Shown here: piece after piece, positions 54,319 through 63,731 of the stretch
Numbering within the stretch: the stretch's first letter is position 1
Layout of the letters: each line of letters begins with the position of its first letter
Assembly: GCF_003123725.1 (NCBI RefSeq)
Contig: NZ_QETA01000008.1
Location: 62,001 to 126,000, forward strand
Source of the DNA: Corticimicrobacter populi
GTDB lineage: Bacteria; Pseudomonadota; Gammaproteobacteria; Burkholderiales; Burkholderiaceae_B
Length of the DNA stretch: 64,000 nucleotides
Reading direction: 5' to 3'
The notes under the pieces: model-generated
The model's input: only the letters and a program-made list of their open reading frames with translations
Told to the model about the DNA's origin: nothing
Database searches by the model: none
Translations under genes and position numbers: made by a program

Positions 54319-55647
54319 TCAAATCATCCCCGGCTTCCCCAGCTCCGTCCCATCCACCAGCCGCGCATGCCTGAACGGTGCCGGATCCACGATCGGCGTA
54401 TCCCCGCACACCAGATCCGCCACCAGCCGACCCGCCCCCGGCCCGATCCCGAAGCCATGCGCGCTGAATCCCGCCGCGATCAGCAGCCCTTGCGGCCCGG
54501 CCGGCGAGATCACCGGGATCAGGTCCGGCGTGCTGTCGATCAATCCGCCCCAGGCGCGCACCACCTGCAGCGCGGCCATGGCCGGGTACTCTTTCTTGAT
54601 GGCCCGCAGGGCTTCATCGACCATCGCATGATCAGGCGCAGGGTCCACGATGCGTTGCCGCTCGAATGGCGACTCGCCATCCATCTGCCAATGCTCATTG
54701 GCCTCCGGCCCCCGGAAAAATGACTTGCCGATCCTGATCTTGAGGTTGGGCAGCCGGTTGCGAAAACCCGGCCAGAACTGCCGGGCATGACGGAACAATT
54801 GCGGCGTGATTTCCAGCCGGCCACGACCGGAGACAGACAGCGCATAGGCACCATCGATGGTCGGGCGCAGGGCGAAGGTCGGGGTGTACAGCGGCGTGGA
54901 AATCACGCCGGGCGCGGCATCCGAGGTCAGCATGGCGGTGCCGTTGACATGCGCCAGCGGCAGGGTCAGGCCATGTCGCCGGCAGAACAGCGAGGCCCAG
55001 GTGCCACCCGCGCACACCACGGTCGAGGCACGCACCAGGCCGCGTTCGGTCCAGACACCACTGATGCGCCCAGCCTCGATATCCAGGCCTCGCACGGCGC
55101 AATTCTGGTGGACCAGCGCGCCCAGTTTCTGCGCGGCGCGGGCCAGTGCCGGGCTGGCTCGAAAAGGATCGGCATGGCCGTCGTCATGCGACCAGACACC
55201 GCCCAGCCATTGGGTGGTGCTGCCCGATGTCAGTTCGCGGGCGCGAGAAGGGGTCAGGATTTCACTGGTGAAACCGAAGTCCCGCGCCTTGGTACCCCAC
55301 GCCTGCCAGGTATCGATCTCGCTCTGGCGGGTGGTCGCATAGACAATGCCCGAACGCCGAAAGCCCAGTTCTTCACCCGTCTCGGCACCCAGTTCGCCCC
55401 AGCGGCGCAGGCTGTACATCGCCAGCGGCAGTTCGCGATGGTCGCGATTCTGCTGGCGGCACCATCCCCAGTTGCGGCTGGACTGTTCGGCACCGACCAG
55501 GCCTTTCTCAAACAGGGCCACCCGCACACCCTTGCGAGCCAGTTCATAGGCCGCCGCCGTTCCCACGATGCCCGCACCGATAACCACGACATCGACGGCC
55601 TGCGGAAACTCGCCGCTGTCCGGCACCGCTTCGATATTCTGCAACAT
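54319..55647 (-). CDS. FAD-dependent amine oxidase (DAO family)
   Basis: A 442-residue flavoprotein. The Rossmann motif VVVIGAGIVGTAAAYELARKG at about 20-40 is followed by FEKGLVGAEQSSRNWGWCRQQ, a covalent-flavin-type or active-site neighbourhood, and by the C-terminal RAWGGLIDSTPDLIPVIS. DAO-family enzymes oxidise secondary amines or amino acids (glycine, sarcosine, iminodiacetate, polyamines). ATG 55647 follows AAGGAAACCAAGAGC; 67 further open codons upstream are rejected. It is the last gene of the amine operon in this window. Confidence 0.88.
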   Translation of the reverse strand: MLQNIEAVPDSGEFPQAVDVVVIGAGIVGTAAAYELARKGVRVALFEKGLVGAEQSSRNWGWCRQQNRDHRELPLAMYSLRRWGELGAETGEELGFRRSGIVYATTRQSEIDTWQAWGTKARDFGFTSEILTPSRARELTSGSTTQWLGGVWSHDDGHADPFRASPALARAAQKLGALVHQNCAVRGLDIEAGRISGVWTERGLVRASTVVCAGGTWASLFCRRHGLTLPLAHVNGTAMLTSDAAPGVISTPLYTPTFALRPTIDGAYALSVSGRGRLEITPQLFRHARQFWPGFRNRLPNLKIRIGKSFFRGPEANEHWQMDGESPFERQRIVDPAPDHAMVDEALRAIKKEYPAMAALQVVRAWGGLIDSTPDLIPVISPAGPQGLLIAAGFSAHGFGIGPGAGRLVADLVCGDTPIVDPAPFRHARLVDGTELGKPGMI

Positions 55648-55696
55648 GCTCTTGGTTTCCTTGGAAAGTTTTGAAGGCCCGCCAGGGCCTGCCTCG

Positions 55697-56575
55697 TCAG
55701 GCCAGCGCCTGCGACGCCAATGCAAATCTCGACGAGCCCCCTGCGGGAATCGGCCATGCGCCTTTCGCCATGACAGCCACGGTATCGACCTGCTGCAACC
55801 CACGCGCCAGCAGTGCCGTCTGCAAGCCAGAGGTCTCGGGAATATCAATGCGCACCAATCCGGGACCGGCCTCGGCCAGCAGGGTATCGATCAGGGCCAG
55901 CGCACAGTCGCGATCAGGGGCGATCACCGGGCCGATCACCTGCCCACGGCCAAACAGGCGCACCACCGCATAGGCCTGCAAGCGCCCATCGCGGTACAGG
56001 CCCACCATGCGCCCGGCGCTGGCCAGGGCCTGCAGCAACGCTGCCCGTCCCATGCCGGTTGCGCCGTCATCCAACGCAATCGCCTCGCGCAAGGCCGATG
56101 CGTCTGCCAGCTCGGCAATCTGTCCGGCCACGACCACGGGCGTGACCGGCGCAGGCTCGCCCTGCATCTGCAGCACCTGGCCTGCCGGCACAAAACCCTG
56201 TCGGGCATACACGCCTGCGCCTGCCGGCGTGGCATGCAGCAAGACCGGCTCGCTGGCGCAATCGGCCAGCAGCTTCTCCACCATCTGGCTGGCCATGCCG
56301 CGCCCGCGATGGGTATCAGCCACGATAATCAGACCGATCGTCATGCCATGCGCATAGCGCCAACGCAGGGCCACGCCCACCAGCGCATCCTGTTCCCAGA
56401 CCGCCAGACCTTCACCCAATGCCAGGCAGAAGGCCCAGTCTTCGAGGCGATGCGGCCAGCGAGCGGCGACCGAAAGGGCGTGTGCCCTGGGCAGGTCCTG
56501 CTCACGCAGGGGCTGGAACTGCCATGCAGATTCCTGTTGTTGCAGCATGTCTGGATTCTCCAATGTCTCGGCCAT
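55697..56575 (-). CDS. GNAT-family N-acetyltransferase
   Basis: A 292-residue protein with an N-terminal GNAT domain: the acetyl-CoA pyrophosphate loop is seen in VADTHRGRGMASQMVEKLL near residue 90, then LLHATPAGAGVYARQGF. The second half is a less clear repeat (RVVRLFGRGQVIGPV-like) that may be a second GNAT fold. ATG 56575 overlaps the ABC ATPase stop by 1 nt (TAATG). In an amine-utilisation operon it may acetylate an amine substrate or detoxify it. Confidence 0.78.
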   Translation of the reverse strand: MAETLENPDMLQQQESAWQFQPLREQDLPRAHALSVAARWPHRLEDWAFCLALGEGLAVWEQDALVGVALRWRYAHGMTIGLIIVADTHRGRGMASQMVEKLLADCASEPVLLHATPAGAGVYARQGFVPAGQVLQMQGEPAPVTPVVVAGQIAELADASALREAIALDDGATGMGRAALLQALASAGRMVGLYRDGRLQAYAVVRLFGRGQVIGPVIAPDRDCALALIDTLLAEAGPGLVRIDIPETSGLQTALLARGLQQVDTVAVMAKGAWPIPAGGSSRFALASQALA

Positions 56576-58284
56576 TATTGTCGTTCCGCCAGCAGTTGCT
56601 GGCGTGACCTGTCGGCACTGATGCGCGCCGTGGCTTCTTCCAGCCATCCCTGGCGCAGTTCCGGCACCGAGTTGACCAGCAGGTCGGTGTAGGGATGCCG
56701 GGGTGGTACGGTCAGCTCACCGCGCGCGCAATGATCGACCTGCTTGCCCCGGTACAGCACCATCACCTCGTCACAGATGGCGCGCACCACCGAGATGTCA
56801 TGGCTGATGAAGATATAGGCAAGGCCCAGCTCCCGGCGCAATTCCGCCAGCAACTCCAGAATGGCCGCCCCCACCACCGTATCCAGCGCCGAGGTCACTT
56901 CGTCGCACAGGATCAGGTCGGGTTCGGCAGCCAATGCCCGGGCCAGATTGATGCGCTGCTTCTGCCCGCCCGACAGTTCCGAGGGCAGGCGCTGCGCAAT
57001 GGCCGCCGGCAGACGCACCATGTCCAGCAACTGGATGACCCGCTGACGCACCTTGTCAGGCGGGCAGCAGTTGAAGACCTGCAGCGGGCGCATCAGGATT
57101 TCCTCGATCGTGCGTTTGGGGTTGAGCACGGTGTCCGCATTCTGGAAAACCAGTTGAATACGGCGGCGGTCATCCTGGTCGCGCTGCATGAAGCGCGGGG
57201 CCAAAGGCCGGCCATCGAAGCGTATCTGTCCCTGGTAGGGTGCCACCAGTCCCGCGATCGTCCAGGCCAGCGACGACTTGCCGGAGCCGGACTCACCGAT
57301 GATGCCCAGGGTTGTGCCACGCGCCACGCGCAGATCGATATCCGTCAGGACCTTGATGGGCGGTACCCCCTGGCGATCCGGCTTGCCGTATCCTGCCGAC
57401 AGGCCCGACACCTCCAGCAGCGGGCGGATGCCTGCGCTTTCCGGGGACAGAGCCGCCGGTGCCTGCTCGACGGTCTCGACCACAGTTTCCGGGCGGGCGG
57501 CAGCCAGCAGGCTGCGGGTATACGGATGCTGCGGATTGGTCAGTATCTGGCCGATCTCGCCATATTCCTGGATTTCCCCGCCGTTGAGCACCACCACCCG
57601 ATCCGCCATCTGGGCCACCACGGCCAGGTCGTGCGAAACATACACGGCACTGGTATGGCGCTCGCGGATGGCTTCCTTGAAAGCACGCAGCACGTCGATC
57701 TGCGTGGTCACATCCAGGGCGGTGGTCGGTTCGTCGAACACCACCACATCCGGATCGTTGATCAGTGCCATGGCCGCCATCAGGCGCTGCAACTGCCCGC
57801 CCGATACCTGGTGCGGATAACGCTCGCCAATCGTCTCGGGGGCAGGCAGCGCCAGTGCTCGGAACAATTCGACGGCCTTGAACCGCGCCTGCTGCGGCGT
57901 CATCAGGCCGTGGATCTGCGCGCCTTCGATCACCTGGTTCATGATGGTACGCGACGGGTTGAAAGACGCGGCCGCGCTCTGCGCCACATAGGCAACCTTG
58001 CGCCCGCGCAGGGTCCGCAGCGCCCGGTCATCCAGCGCCAGCACATCGGTGCCATCGACCCGCACGCATCCCCTCGCGATGCGGCAGCCACGGCGGGCAT
58101 AGCCGAGCAGGGACAGGGCGATCGTTGTCTTGCCGGAGCCGGATTCACCGATCAGGGCCAGCACCTCGCCGCGCCCGACCGAAAAGCCCACGTTGTTGAC
58201 GATGGTGGTTTCGGGGCCGCCATCGCGACGGGCCACGACCTGCAGGCCTTCGACCACAACCAGGGGTTCATGTGATGCTCTCAT
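56575..58284 (-). CDS. Fused double ATPase of a dipeptide/opine-type ABC transporter
   Basis: A 569-residue fusion of DppD- and DppF-like subunits. Each half has its set: Walker A GESGSGKTTIALS near 45 and GESGSGKSSLAW near 335, signatures SGGQLQRLMA near 167 and SGGQKQRINLARA near 450, Walker B VVFDEPTTALD and LILCDEVTSALD. Translation is coupled to the permease upstream (4-nt overlap). The two halves are not identical. It energises the importer for the substrate captured by the binding protein encoded upstream. Confidence 0.92.
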   Translation of the reverse strand: MRASHEPLVVVEGLQVVARRDGGPETTIVNNVGFSVGRGEVLALIGESGSGKTTIALSLLGYARRGCRIARGCVRVDGTDVLALDDRALRTLRGRKVAYVAQSAAASFNPSRTIMNQVIEGAQIHGLMTPQQARFKAVELFRALALPAPETIGERYPHQVSGGQLQRLMAAMALINDPDVVVFDEPTTALDVTTQIDVLRAFKEAIRERHTSAVYVSHDLAVVAQMADRVVVLNGGEIQEYGEIGQILTNPQHPYTRSLLAAARPETVVETVEQAPAALSPESAGIRPLLEVSGLSAGYGKPDRQGVPPIKVLTDIDLRVARGTTLGIIGESGSGKSSLAWTIAGLVAPYQGQIRFDGRPLAPRFMQRDQDDRRRIQLVFQNADTVLNPKRTIEEILMRPLQVFNCCPPDKVRQRVIQLLDMVRLPAAIAQRLPSELSGGQKQRINLARALAAEPDLILCDEVTSALDTVVGAAILELLAELRRELGLAYIFISHDISVVRAICDEVMVLYRGKQVDHCARGELTVPPRHPYTDLLVNSVPELRQGWLEEATARISADRSRQQLLAERQ

Positions 58285-59147
58285 GCCTGTACTCCTTTTG
58301 CGGCCACGCGCTTGCGCAGCGACAGGCTGTCGATCAGCAGATTGACGCCGATCGTCAGCGTGGCGATGGCCACGGCAGGCACGATCACCGCCGGCGCGCC
58401 CTCGAACAGCCCCGACATGTTCTCGCGCACCAGTGCACCCCAGTCGGCATAGGGAGGCTGTACGCCCAGGCCCAGGAAGCTCAGGCCGCTCAGGGTCAGC
58501 ACGATATAGACGAAGCGCAAGCCGAAATCCGCCAACATGGGATGGATCATGTTGGGCAGCAGTTCCCGGAAGGCAATGTAGAAATTGCCCTCGCCGCGCA
58601 GCCGCGCCACGATGACGTATTCCATGGCATTGAGGCTCACTGCCATCGAGCGCGCAATCCGGTAGGAACCCGGCATGTAGGTAATCGCCGCCGTGATAAT
58701 CAACAGGGGCAGGGAGGAACCGAACACCGCCACGATCAGCAACGCGAAAATCTTGCTCGGCGTCACCAGCAACACGTCGTTGATCCGGCTGATGATCTCA
58801 TCGACCGTGCCGCCAGCTACCACCGCCAGCAGCGCCAGCAGCGTGCCACCCACGCTGGCGCATATGGCTGCCGTCAAGGCCAGCCCGATGGTCAGTTGGG
58901 CGCCATACAGGATCCGGCTCAGCATATCCCGGCCCAGGTAATCGGTGCCCAGCCAGAACTGGCTGCTCAGGGAGCCGAAAATATCGTTGTCGGCCAGATC
59001 CTCCATGCCGTACGGCGCAAGATAGGGACCCAGCACCATCATCGACAGCCAGAACAGCGAAATCACCAGCCCGATTTTGCCGGCCAAAGGCAGCGACACA
59101 CAGAATCGCCACAGCCCCGACGGCAGGTTCAGTATTTTCTTGATCAT
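58281..59147 (-). CDS. ABC transporter permease, DppC type
   Basis: A 288-residue inner-membrane permease with about six helices. It has the DppC-type periplasmic stretch FWLGTDYLGRDMLSRILYGAQ near 65 and the EAA loop seen as RLRGEGNFYIAFRELLPNM near 195. ATG 59147 overlaps the other permease's stop (ATGA); a longer frame runs inside that gene and is rejected. Confidence 0.92.
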   Translation of the reverse strand: MIKKILNLPSGLWRFCVSLPLAGKIGLVISLFWLSMMVLGPYLAPYGMEDLADNDIFGSLSSQFWLGTDYLGRDMLSRILYGAQLTIGLALTAAICASVGGTLLALLAVVAGGTVDEIISRINDVLLVTPSKIFALLIVAVFGSSLPLLIITAAITYMPGSYRIARSMAVSLNAMEYVIVARLRGEGNFYIAFRELLPNMIHPMLADFGLRFVYIVLTLSGLSFLGLGVQPPYADWGALVRENMSGLFEGAPAVIVPAVAIATLTIGVNLLIDSLSLRKRVAAKGVQA

Positions 59148-60103
59148 GATTTGCGCAGCCTCGGGTTGAAGACAATGGTGCAGATGTCCGCCAGCAGCAG
59201 CAGAAACAGATAGCACGCACTGAAGAACAGCACCCCGGCCTGCACCATCGGCAAATCCCGGTTGCTCACCGCATCCACCAGTTGCAGCGCCAATCCCGGA
59301 TAATTGAAAATGGTCTCGATGATGATGACGCCGCCCAGCAGGTAGGACGTGCTCAGCGCCATCACATTGGCAATCGGGCCGACCGCATTGGGCAGGGCGT
59401 GCGACAGCACCACCCGCAACGGCCGCCCCCCCTTGAGCAGCGCCATTTCCACATAGGGCGCATCGAGCTGGTTGATAATGGCCGCCCGCGTCATGCGCGC
59501 CATCTGCGCCACGACCACGCAGCTCAGGGTCAGCACCGGCATGGCATAGCTGCGCAAAAACGCGCCCAGGCTGTCGACGTTGCCGCCGAACGACAGTGCC
59601 GGCAGCCACTGCAGCTTGACGGCAAACACCAGCACGGCCAGCGTCGCCACCAGGAATTCCGGCACCGCCACCACCGACATGGTCAGGATGCCCAGCACCC
59701 GGTCGAGCCGCGAACCATTGCTCATCGCCGAGACGATGCCCAGCACCAGCGCGATCGGCACGGACACCAGCACCGTCACCCCCGCCAGCATCAGCGAGTT
59801 GGGAATCCGCGAGGCAATCAGCTCGGCCACCGGGAAACCGCTGGCATACGACGTGCCCAGATCGCCCTGCAGGATGCCCGCCAGCCATTGCCAGAAACGC
59901 AGCCAGACCGGCTGGTCCAGCCCCAGTTGCTGGCGCAGCGCGGCCACGGTCTCAGGCGTGGCCTGCTGCCCCAGGGCCAGTTGCGCCGCGTCTCCCGGCA
60001 GCAGGCTGGTGATGCCGAAGATCAGCGCGGCCACCAGGAACAGGGTCAACAGCCCGGCCCCCAGACGCCTGACAATCAGGCTGGCAATGGTCCAATTGAA
60101 CAT
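59144..60103 (-). CDS. ABC transporter permease, DppB type
   Basis: A 319-residue permease. The DppB N-terminus (RRLGAGLLTLFLVAALIFGI) is followed by the family loop QQLGLDQPVWLRFWQWLAG and the EAA region ALLKGGRPLRVVLSHALPNA near 215. It forms the channel with the DppC-type partner. It starts 19 bp after the substrate-binding protein gene. Confidence 0.92.
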   Translation of the reverse strand: MFNWTIASLIVRRLGAGLLTLFLVAALIFGITSLLPGDAAQLALGQQATPETVAALRQQLGLDQPVWLRFWQWLAGILQGDLGTSYASGFPVAELIASRIPNSLMLAGVTVLVSVPIALVLGIVSAMSNGSRLDRVLGILTMSVVAVPEFLVATLAVLVFAVKLQWLPALSFGGNVDSLGAFLRSYAMPVLTLSCVVVAQMARMTRAAIINQLDAPYVEMALLKGGRPLRVVLSHALPNAVGPIANVMALSTSYLLGGVIIIETIFNYPGLALQLVDAVSNRDLPMVQAGVLFFSACYLFLLLLADICTIVFNPRLRKS

Positions 60104-60122
60104 TCACGGCTCCTTTCCGGCT

Positions 60123-61697
60123 TCAGGCATCAAGCCAGACATCCTCGGCAAAGCGGTATCCCATCAGCATGCCGGCCGGGTTCGGCGTCAGGCCCTTGAC
60201 TCGCTTGTCATAGGCGTCGAGGAAGCTGATGAAAACCGGGATCAGCACACTGCACTGCTCGCTGATCAGGACCTGCATGTCGCCATACATCTGCTTGCGC
60301 TTGCCCTCGTCCAGCTCGGCCCGGGCCTGGATCAGCAACTCGTCGAACTGCGCGTTCTGCCAGCCCGATTCGTTCCAGGGCGAATCCGATTTGTAGAACT
60401 GCGAGAAGAGCGCATCCAGCGTCGGCCGTGGATTGATCGACCCGTAGGACATCGGGTGCTTCATCCAGTGATTGCTCCAGTAGCCGTCATAGGGCACCCG
60501 TCGCACGTTCAATTGCAACCCGACTGTACGTGCGCTCTGCTGCAGCAACTGGGCGCCATCGACCGACCCTTCGACATTGGGCGTGCAGACCAGGTCTCCG
60601 CCCTTGCCCTGCAGCTTGCCGCGTTCGACGTGAAAGCGCGCACGGTCGGGATCGTAGGCCCGCTGGGGCAGATCTTTCATGTAGTAGGGATGCCAGTCGG
60701 GCACCGGATGGTCGTTGGCCAGCGTGCCGTAGCCGCGCAGGATCGCATCGCGCACCCGCTCGCGGTTCTGCAGGTATTTCATGGCCATGACGAAATCCGG
60801 ATCGCGCACCACATCGGCATCCTGGCGCAGGATCAGGTTGGTATACAGCCCGGAACGGGTTTCCAGCACCTCATGGCGGCCACCGGCGCGCAGGCGCTCG
60901 ATGTCGCGCGGGCCGATGGTCGTCACCATGTGCAGATCGCCGGCCAGCAGCCCATTGACACGCGCAGCCTGGTCGGTCAGGCCGATCAGTTCGATTTCGT
61001 CCAGGTACGGCTTGCCGTTTTTCCAGAAATTCTCGTTGCGCACACCCACCACGCTGCCGCCCGGCGTGAACGATTTGCTGCGATAGGGCCCCGTGCCGTT
61101 GGCCAGCGCAAAATCGGTCGTGCCATCGGCAATGATCAGGAAATGCGAGGTGCCGAGCAGGGCCGGCAGATCGACGTTGGGCGACACCAGTTCAATGCGG
61201 ACATCGTGCGGGCCTTCCGCCACCACCGTCTCGAACTGATCAGCCAGTGACTTGGCCTTGGACGCCGTGGCAGGATCCTTGTGCCGCAACAGCGAATAGA
61301 CCACGTCGTCGGCCGTGAAAGGCTTGCCATCGTGAAACACCACACCCTGGCGCAGCTTGAGGTGCCAGACACGGCCATCCGGCGACTCGAACGACTCCGC
61401 CAGCGCCGGCTGGGCATGCATCTGGTCATCGAGTTCGGTCAGCCCGCTGTAGAACATGAACTGGCGCATGTAGTCGCCGGAGTTGGTGCCCTTGGCCGGG
61501 TCCAGCGTATCGGCGACCGACGAGTTGGATGCCGCTACGCGCAACCTGCCGCCACGCCTGGGGGCTTCGGCCAGGGCCGGTCCGCCATAGAGCAGCAGCC
61601 CAGCTGCCGACATGGACAGCCCCGTCGCCATGGACAATCGCAGAATGTCGCGACGGGACCAGCCAGATTTGCCGTGCTTATCAGTGTCATTCCCCAT
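60123..61697 (-). CDS. Tat-exported solute-binding protein (SBP_bac_5) of the ABC importer
   Basis: A 524-residue binding protein. The leader has a Tat motif (SGWSRRDILRLSMATGLSM), so it is exported folded, which is less usual for this family. The body shows ADTLDPAKGTNSGDYMRQ, the signature WHLKLRQGVVFHDGKPFTADDVVYSL near 108 and NPRPTLDALFSQFY late. It binds a peptide, opine or amine-type ligand and feeds the permeases encoded next. The ligand is not identified. Confidence 0.9.
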   Translation of the reverse strand: MGNDTDKHGKSGWSRRDILRLSMATGLSMSAAGLLLYGGPALAEAPRRGGRLRVAASNSSVADTLDPAKGTNSGDYMRQFMFYSGLTELDDQMHAQPALAESFESPDGRVWHLKLRQGVVFHDGKPFTADDVVYSLLRHKDPATASKAKSLADQFETVVAEGPHDVRIELVSPNVDLPALLGTSHFLIIADGTTDFALANGTGPYRSKSFTPGGSVVGVRNENFWKNGKPYLDEIELIGLTDQAARVNGLLAGDLHMVTTIGPRDIERLRAGGRHEVLETRSGLYTNLILRQDADVVRDPDFVMAMKYLQNRERVRDAILRGYGTLANDHPVPDWHPYYMKDLPQRAYDPDRARFHVERGKLQGKGGDLVCTPNVEGSVDGAQLLQQSARTVGLQLNVRRVPYDGYWSNHWMKHPMSYGSINPRPTLDALFSQFYKSDSPWNESGWQNAQFDELLIQARAELDEGKRKQMYGDMQVLISEQCSVLIPVFISFLDAYDKRVKGLTPNPAGMLMGYRFAEDVWLDA

Positions 61698-61733
61698 GAT
61701 GCTTCCTTTTGTGTTGCGTTGACGACTTCGACT

Positions 61734-63014
61734 TCAGAAAAACAGGTCCTTCATCCGGTAATACAGTCCCGCCATCGGCAGGAACCAGGGCGTGCCGCTA
61801 TAGCCCGGCACCGCGGGCCATTGATCCGCGCCTTGCCAGGGATGCTGGGCCGGCCGGCCCAGCATCTGCTCGGCCATGACCTGCCCCATGCGCACCGACA
61901 TCTGGGTGCCATGCCCGCTGTAGCCGGTCGAGAAATACAGTCCCTCGTGCAGTCCGGCACGCGGGAATCGGTCCACCGTCATATCGACCAGACCGCCCCA
62001 GCAGTATTCGATCCGGGTCCCGGCAAGCTGGGGAAATACCCGCTGCAGGCCGGCCTCCAGAATGTGGCCACTCTTGCGATCGGACAGCGGATTGCTGAGT
62101 GCAAATCGGGCACGCCCGCCAAAGACCAGACGCCCATCTTCCGTGGTGCGGAAGTAGTTGCCGATGTTCAGCGTCGTCACGTATGTGCGCCGCTGCGGCA
62201 GTAAGCTGTCGATCACGGCAGGGGCCAGCGGCTCGGTCACAACGATGAAGCTGCCCACCGGCACGATGCGTCGCTGCAGCCAGGCAAAAGGGCCGACATT
62301 GGAGCAGCCCGTCGCCAACAGCACGCGCCCGGCCTCGATCGTGCCCCTGGACGTGCGCACTCGGTAACGCGTGCCTTCCAAGCGCTCCAGTCCGGTCACC
62401 GGCGTCTGCTCATGCACGCAGGCTCCCTGGCGAACCGCCGCCTGGGCCAGCCCCATGCCGAAACGCCCCATGTGCATCTGTGCGCCCCCCGGCATCAGCA
62501 ATCCGCCGTGGAAGGCCTCGGAATCGATTTCATCGCGCAGCCCGGCTCGGTCAAACAGTTGGACATCGGACGACACATAGCGGCGAAGTGCCACATAGGT
62601 GGCCTCCAGTCCTTGCATATGACGTGCCTTGGAAGCCAGCTTGAGCTTGCCGCGACGCACGAAATCGCAGGCAATGTTTTCTTCGCGCACCAGTTGCTCG
62701 ACATGATCGACCGCTTCCGTATAGAAGCGCTGCAGGGAGCAGGCTCGTTCCAGCCCCGCGCTCCTGACCAGCCCGGCAAAATCGTGGGCAACGCCGGTAT
62801 TGCAGTGCCCGCCATTGCGCCCGGAGGCCTGGCCGATCACGGTCCCGGCATCAAGCACCACCACCTGCACACCGGCGCGCGCCAGCGACAGGGCCGCAGA
62901 CAGCCCGGTAAATCCGGCCCCCACGATCACGCATTCTGCCTGGGCAGGCAGGTCCGACGCAGCGGAAGCATCGAAGGCGGGTGCGGTACTCAGCCAGTAC
63001 GGTTCGAGCTTCAT
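61734..63014 (-). CDS. FAD-dependent oxidoreductase, PuuB-like
   Basis: A 426-residue flavoprotein. The FAD loop CVIVGAGFTGLSAALSLARAG at about 28-48 and the following GQASGRNGGHCNTGVAHDF are shared with gamma-glutamylputrescine oxidase PuuB. Late motifs are EYCWGGLVDMTVDRFPR and STGYSGHGTQMSVRMG. It probably oxidises an amine to an aldehyde for the adjacent dehydrogenase. It lies 36 bp before the binding-protein gene and 15 bp after the HAD gene. Confidence 0.85.
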   Translation of the reverse strand: MKLEPYWLSTAPAFDASAASDLPAQAECVIVGAGFTGLSAALSLARAGVQVVVLDAGTVIGQASGRNGGHCNTGVAHDFAGLVRSAGLERACSLQRFYTEAVDHVEQLVREENIACDFVRRGKLKLASKARHMQGLEATYVALRRYVSSDVQLFDRAGLRDEIDSEAFHGGLLMPGGAQMHMGRFGMGLAQAAVRQGACVHEQTPVTGLERLEGTRYRVRTSRGTIEAGRVLLATGCSNVGPFAWLQRRIVPVGSFIVVTEPLAPAVIDSLLPQRRTYVTTLNIGNYFRTTEDGRLVFGGRARFALSNPLSDRKSGHILEAGLQRVFPQLAGTRIEYCWGGLVDMTVDRFPRAGLHEGLYFSTGYSGHGTQMSVRMGQVMAEQMLGRPAQHPWQGADQWPAVPGYSGTPWFLPMAGLYYRMKDLFF

Positions 63015-63029
63015 GATGATGGCTACCGG

Positions 63030-63698
63030 TCAGAGTCCCAGCACACCGGCCAATCCGCCGATATCGCGGATTTCCTGGTATCCGTAGTACGGTGTGGAGG
63101 GTTCGTGCCCACGCGCCACGAACACCTTGTTGCGGATCCCCAGATCATGGGCCGTCATCAGGTCGTAGCGCAGGCTGGAAGACACGTGCAGGATGTCTTC
63201 CGGGCCGCAGCCCAACTGATCCAGCATGTATTCGAACGGGCGCATGCGCGGCTTGTAGGCCTGCGCCTGCTGCGCCGTGAACACGGCATGAAAGGGCGCA
63301 CCGAGCTTGTCGACATTGCTGTGGATCTGCTCGTCCATCGCATTCGACAGAATCACCAGCGGCACCTCTTTGGCGACCTTGGCCAGCCCTGCCGGCACGT
63401 CGGCATGCGGTCCCCAGGTCGGCACCGTCCGGTAGATACGCTCGCCTTCGCCTTCCCGGTATTCGATGCCATTGCGCTTGCAGGTACGGCGGATGGCGCT
63501 CTCGACCACATCCTTGTAGGGCTTCCAGTCACCCAGCACTTCATCCAGGCGAAACGCCGCAAAGTGTTGGGTGAAGGTCGGCATCATTTCGGGGCTGACG
63601 CGGTCGGCATAGATCTCGGCGGCAATGCCGGCCATGTCGAAAAAAATCAGCGTGCCGTAGCAATCGAAAGTGACGTACTTGGGTTTGAAAATGGCCAT
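63030..63698 (-). CDS. Type II haloacid dehalogenase-like hydrolase
   Basis: A 222-residue HAD protein. Motif I is VTFDCYGTLIFFD near residue 10 (first Asp nucleophile), motif II is the serine in VILSNAMDEQI, and HVSSSLRYDLMTAHDLGI near 170 holds motif III/IV residues. Family members act on 2-haloacids or phosphates; HAD type II genes are commonly found in amine and polyamine operons with PuuB-like oxidases, where their role is unclear. Confidence 0.85.
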   Translation of the reverse strand: MAIFKPKYVTFDCYGTLIFFDMAGIAAEIYADRVSPEMMPTFTQHFAAFRLDEVLGDWKPYKDVVESAIRRTCKRNGIEYREGEGERIYRTVPTWGPHADVPAGLAKVAKEVPLVILSNAMDEQIHSNVDKLGAPFHAVFTAQQAQAYKPRMRPFEYMLDQLGCGPEDILHVSSSLRYDLMTAHDLGIRNKVFVARGHEPSTPYYGYQEIRDIGGLAGVLGL

Positions 63699-63731
63699 GA
63701 TGGATTCCTTGCGCTTGCCTGAAATGAAAAC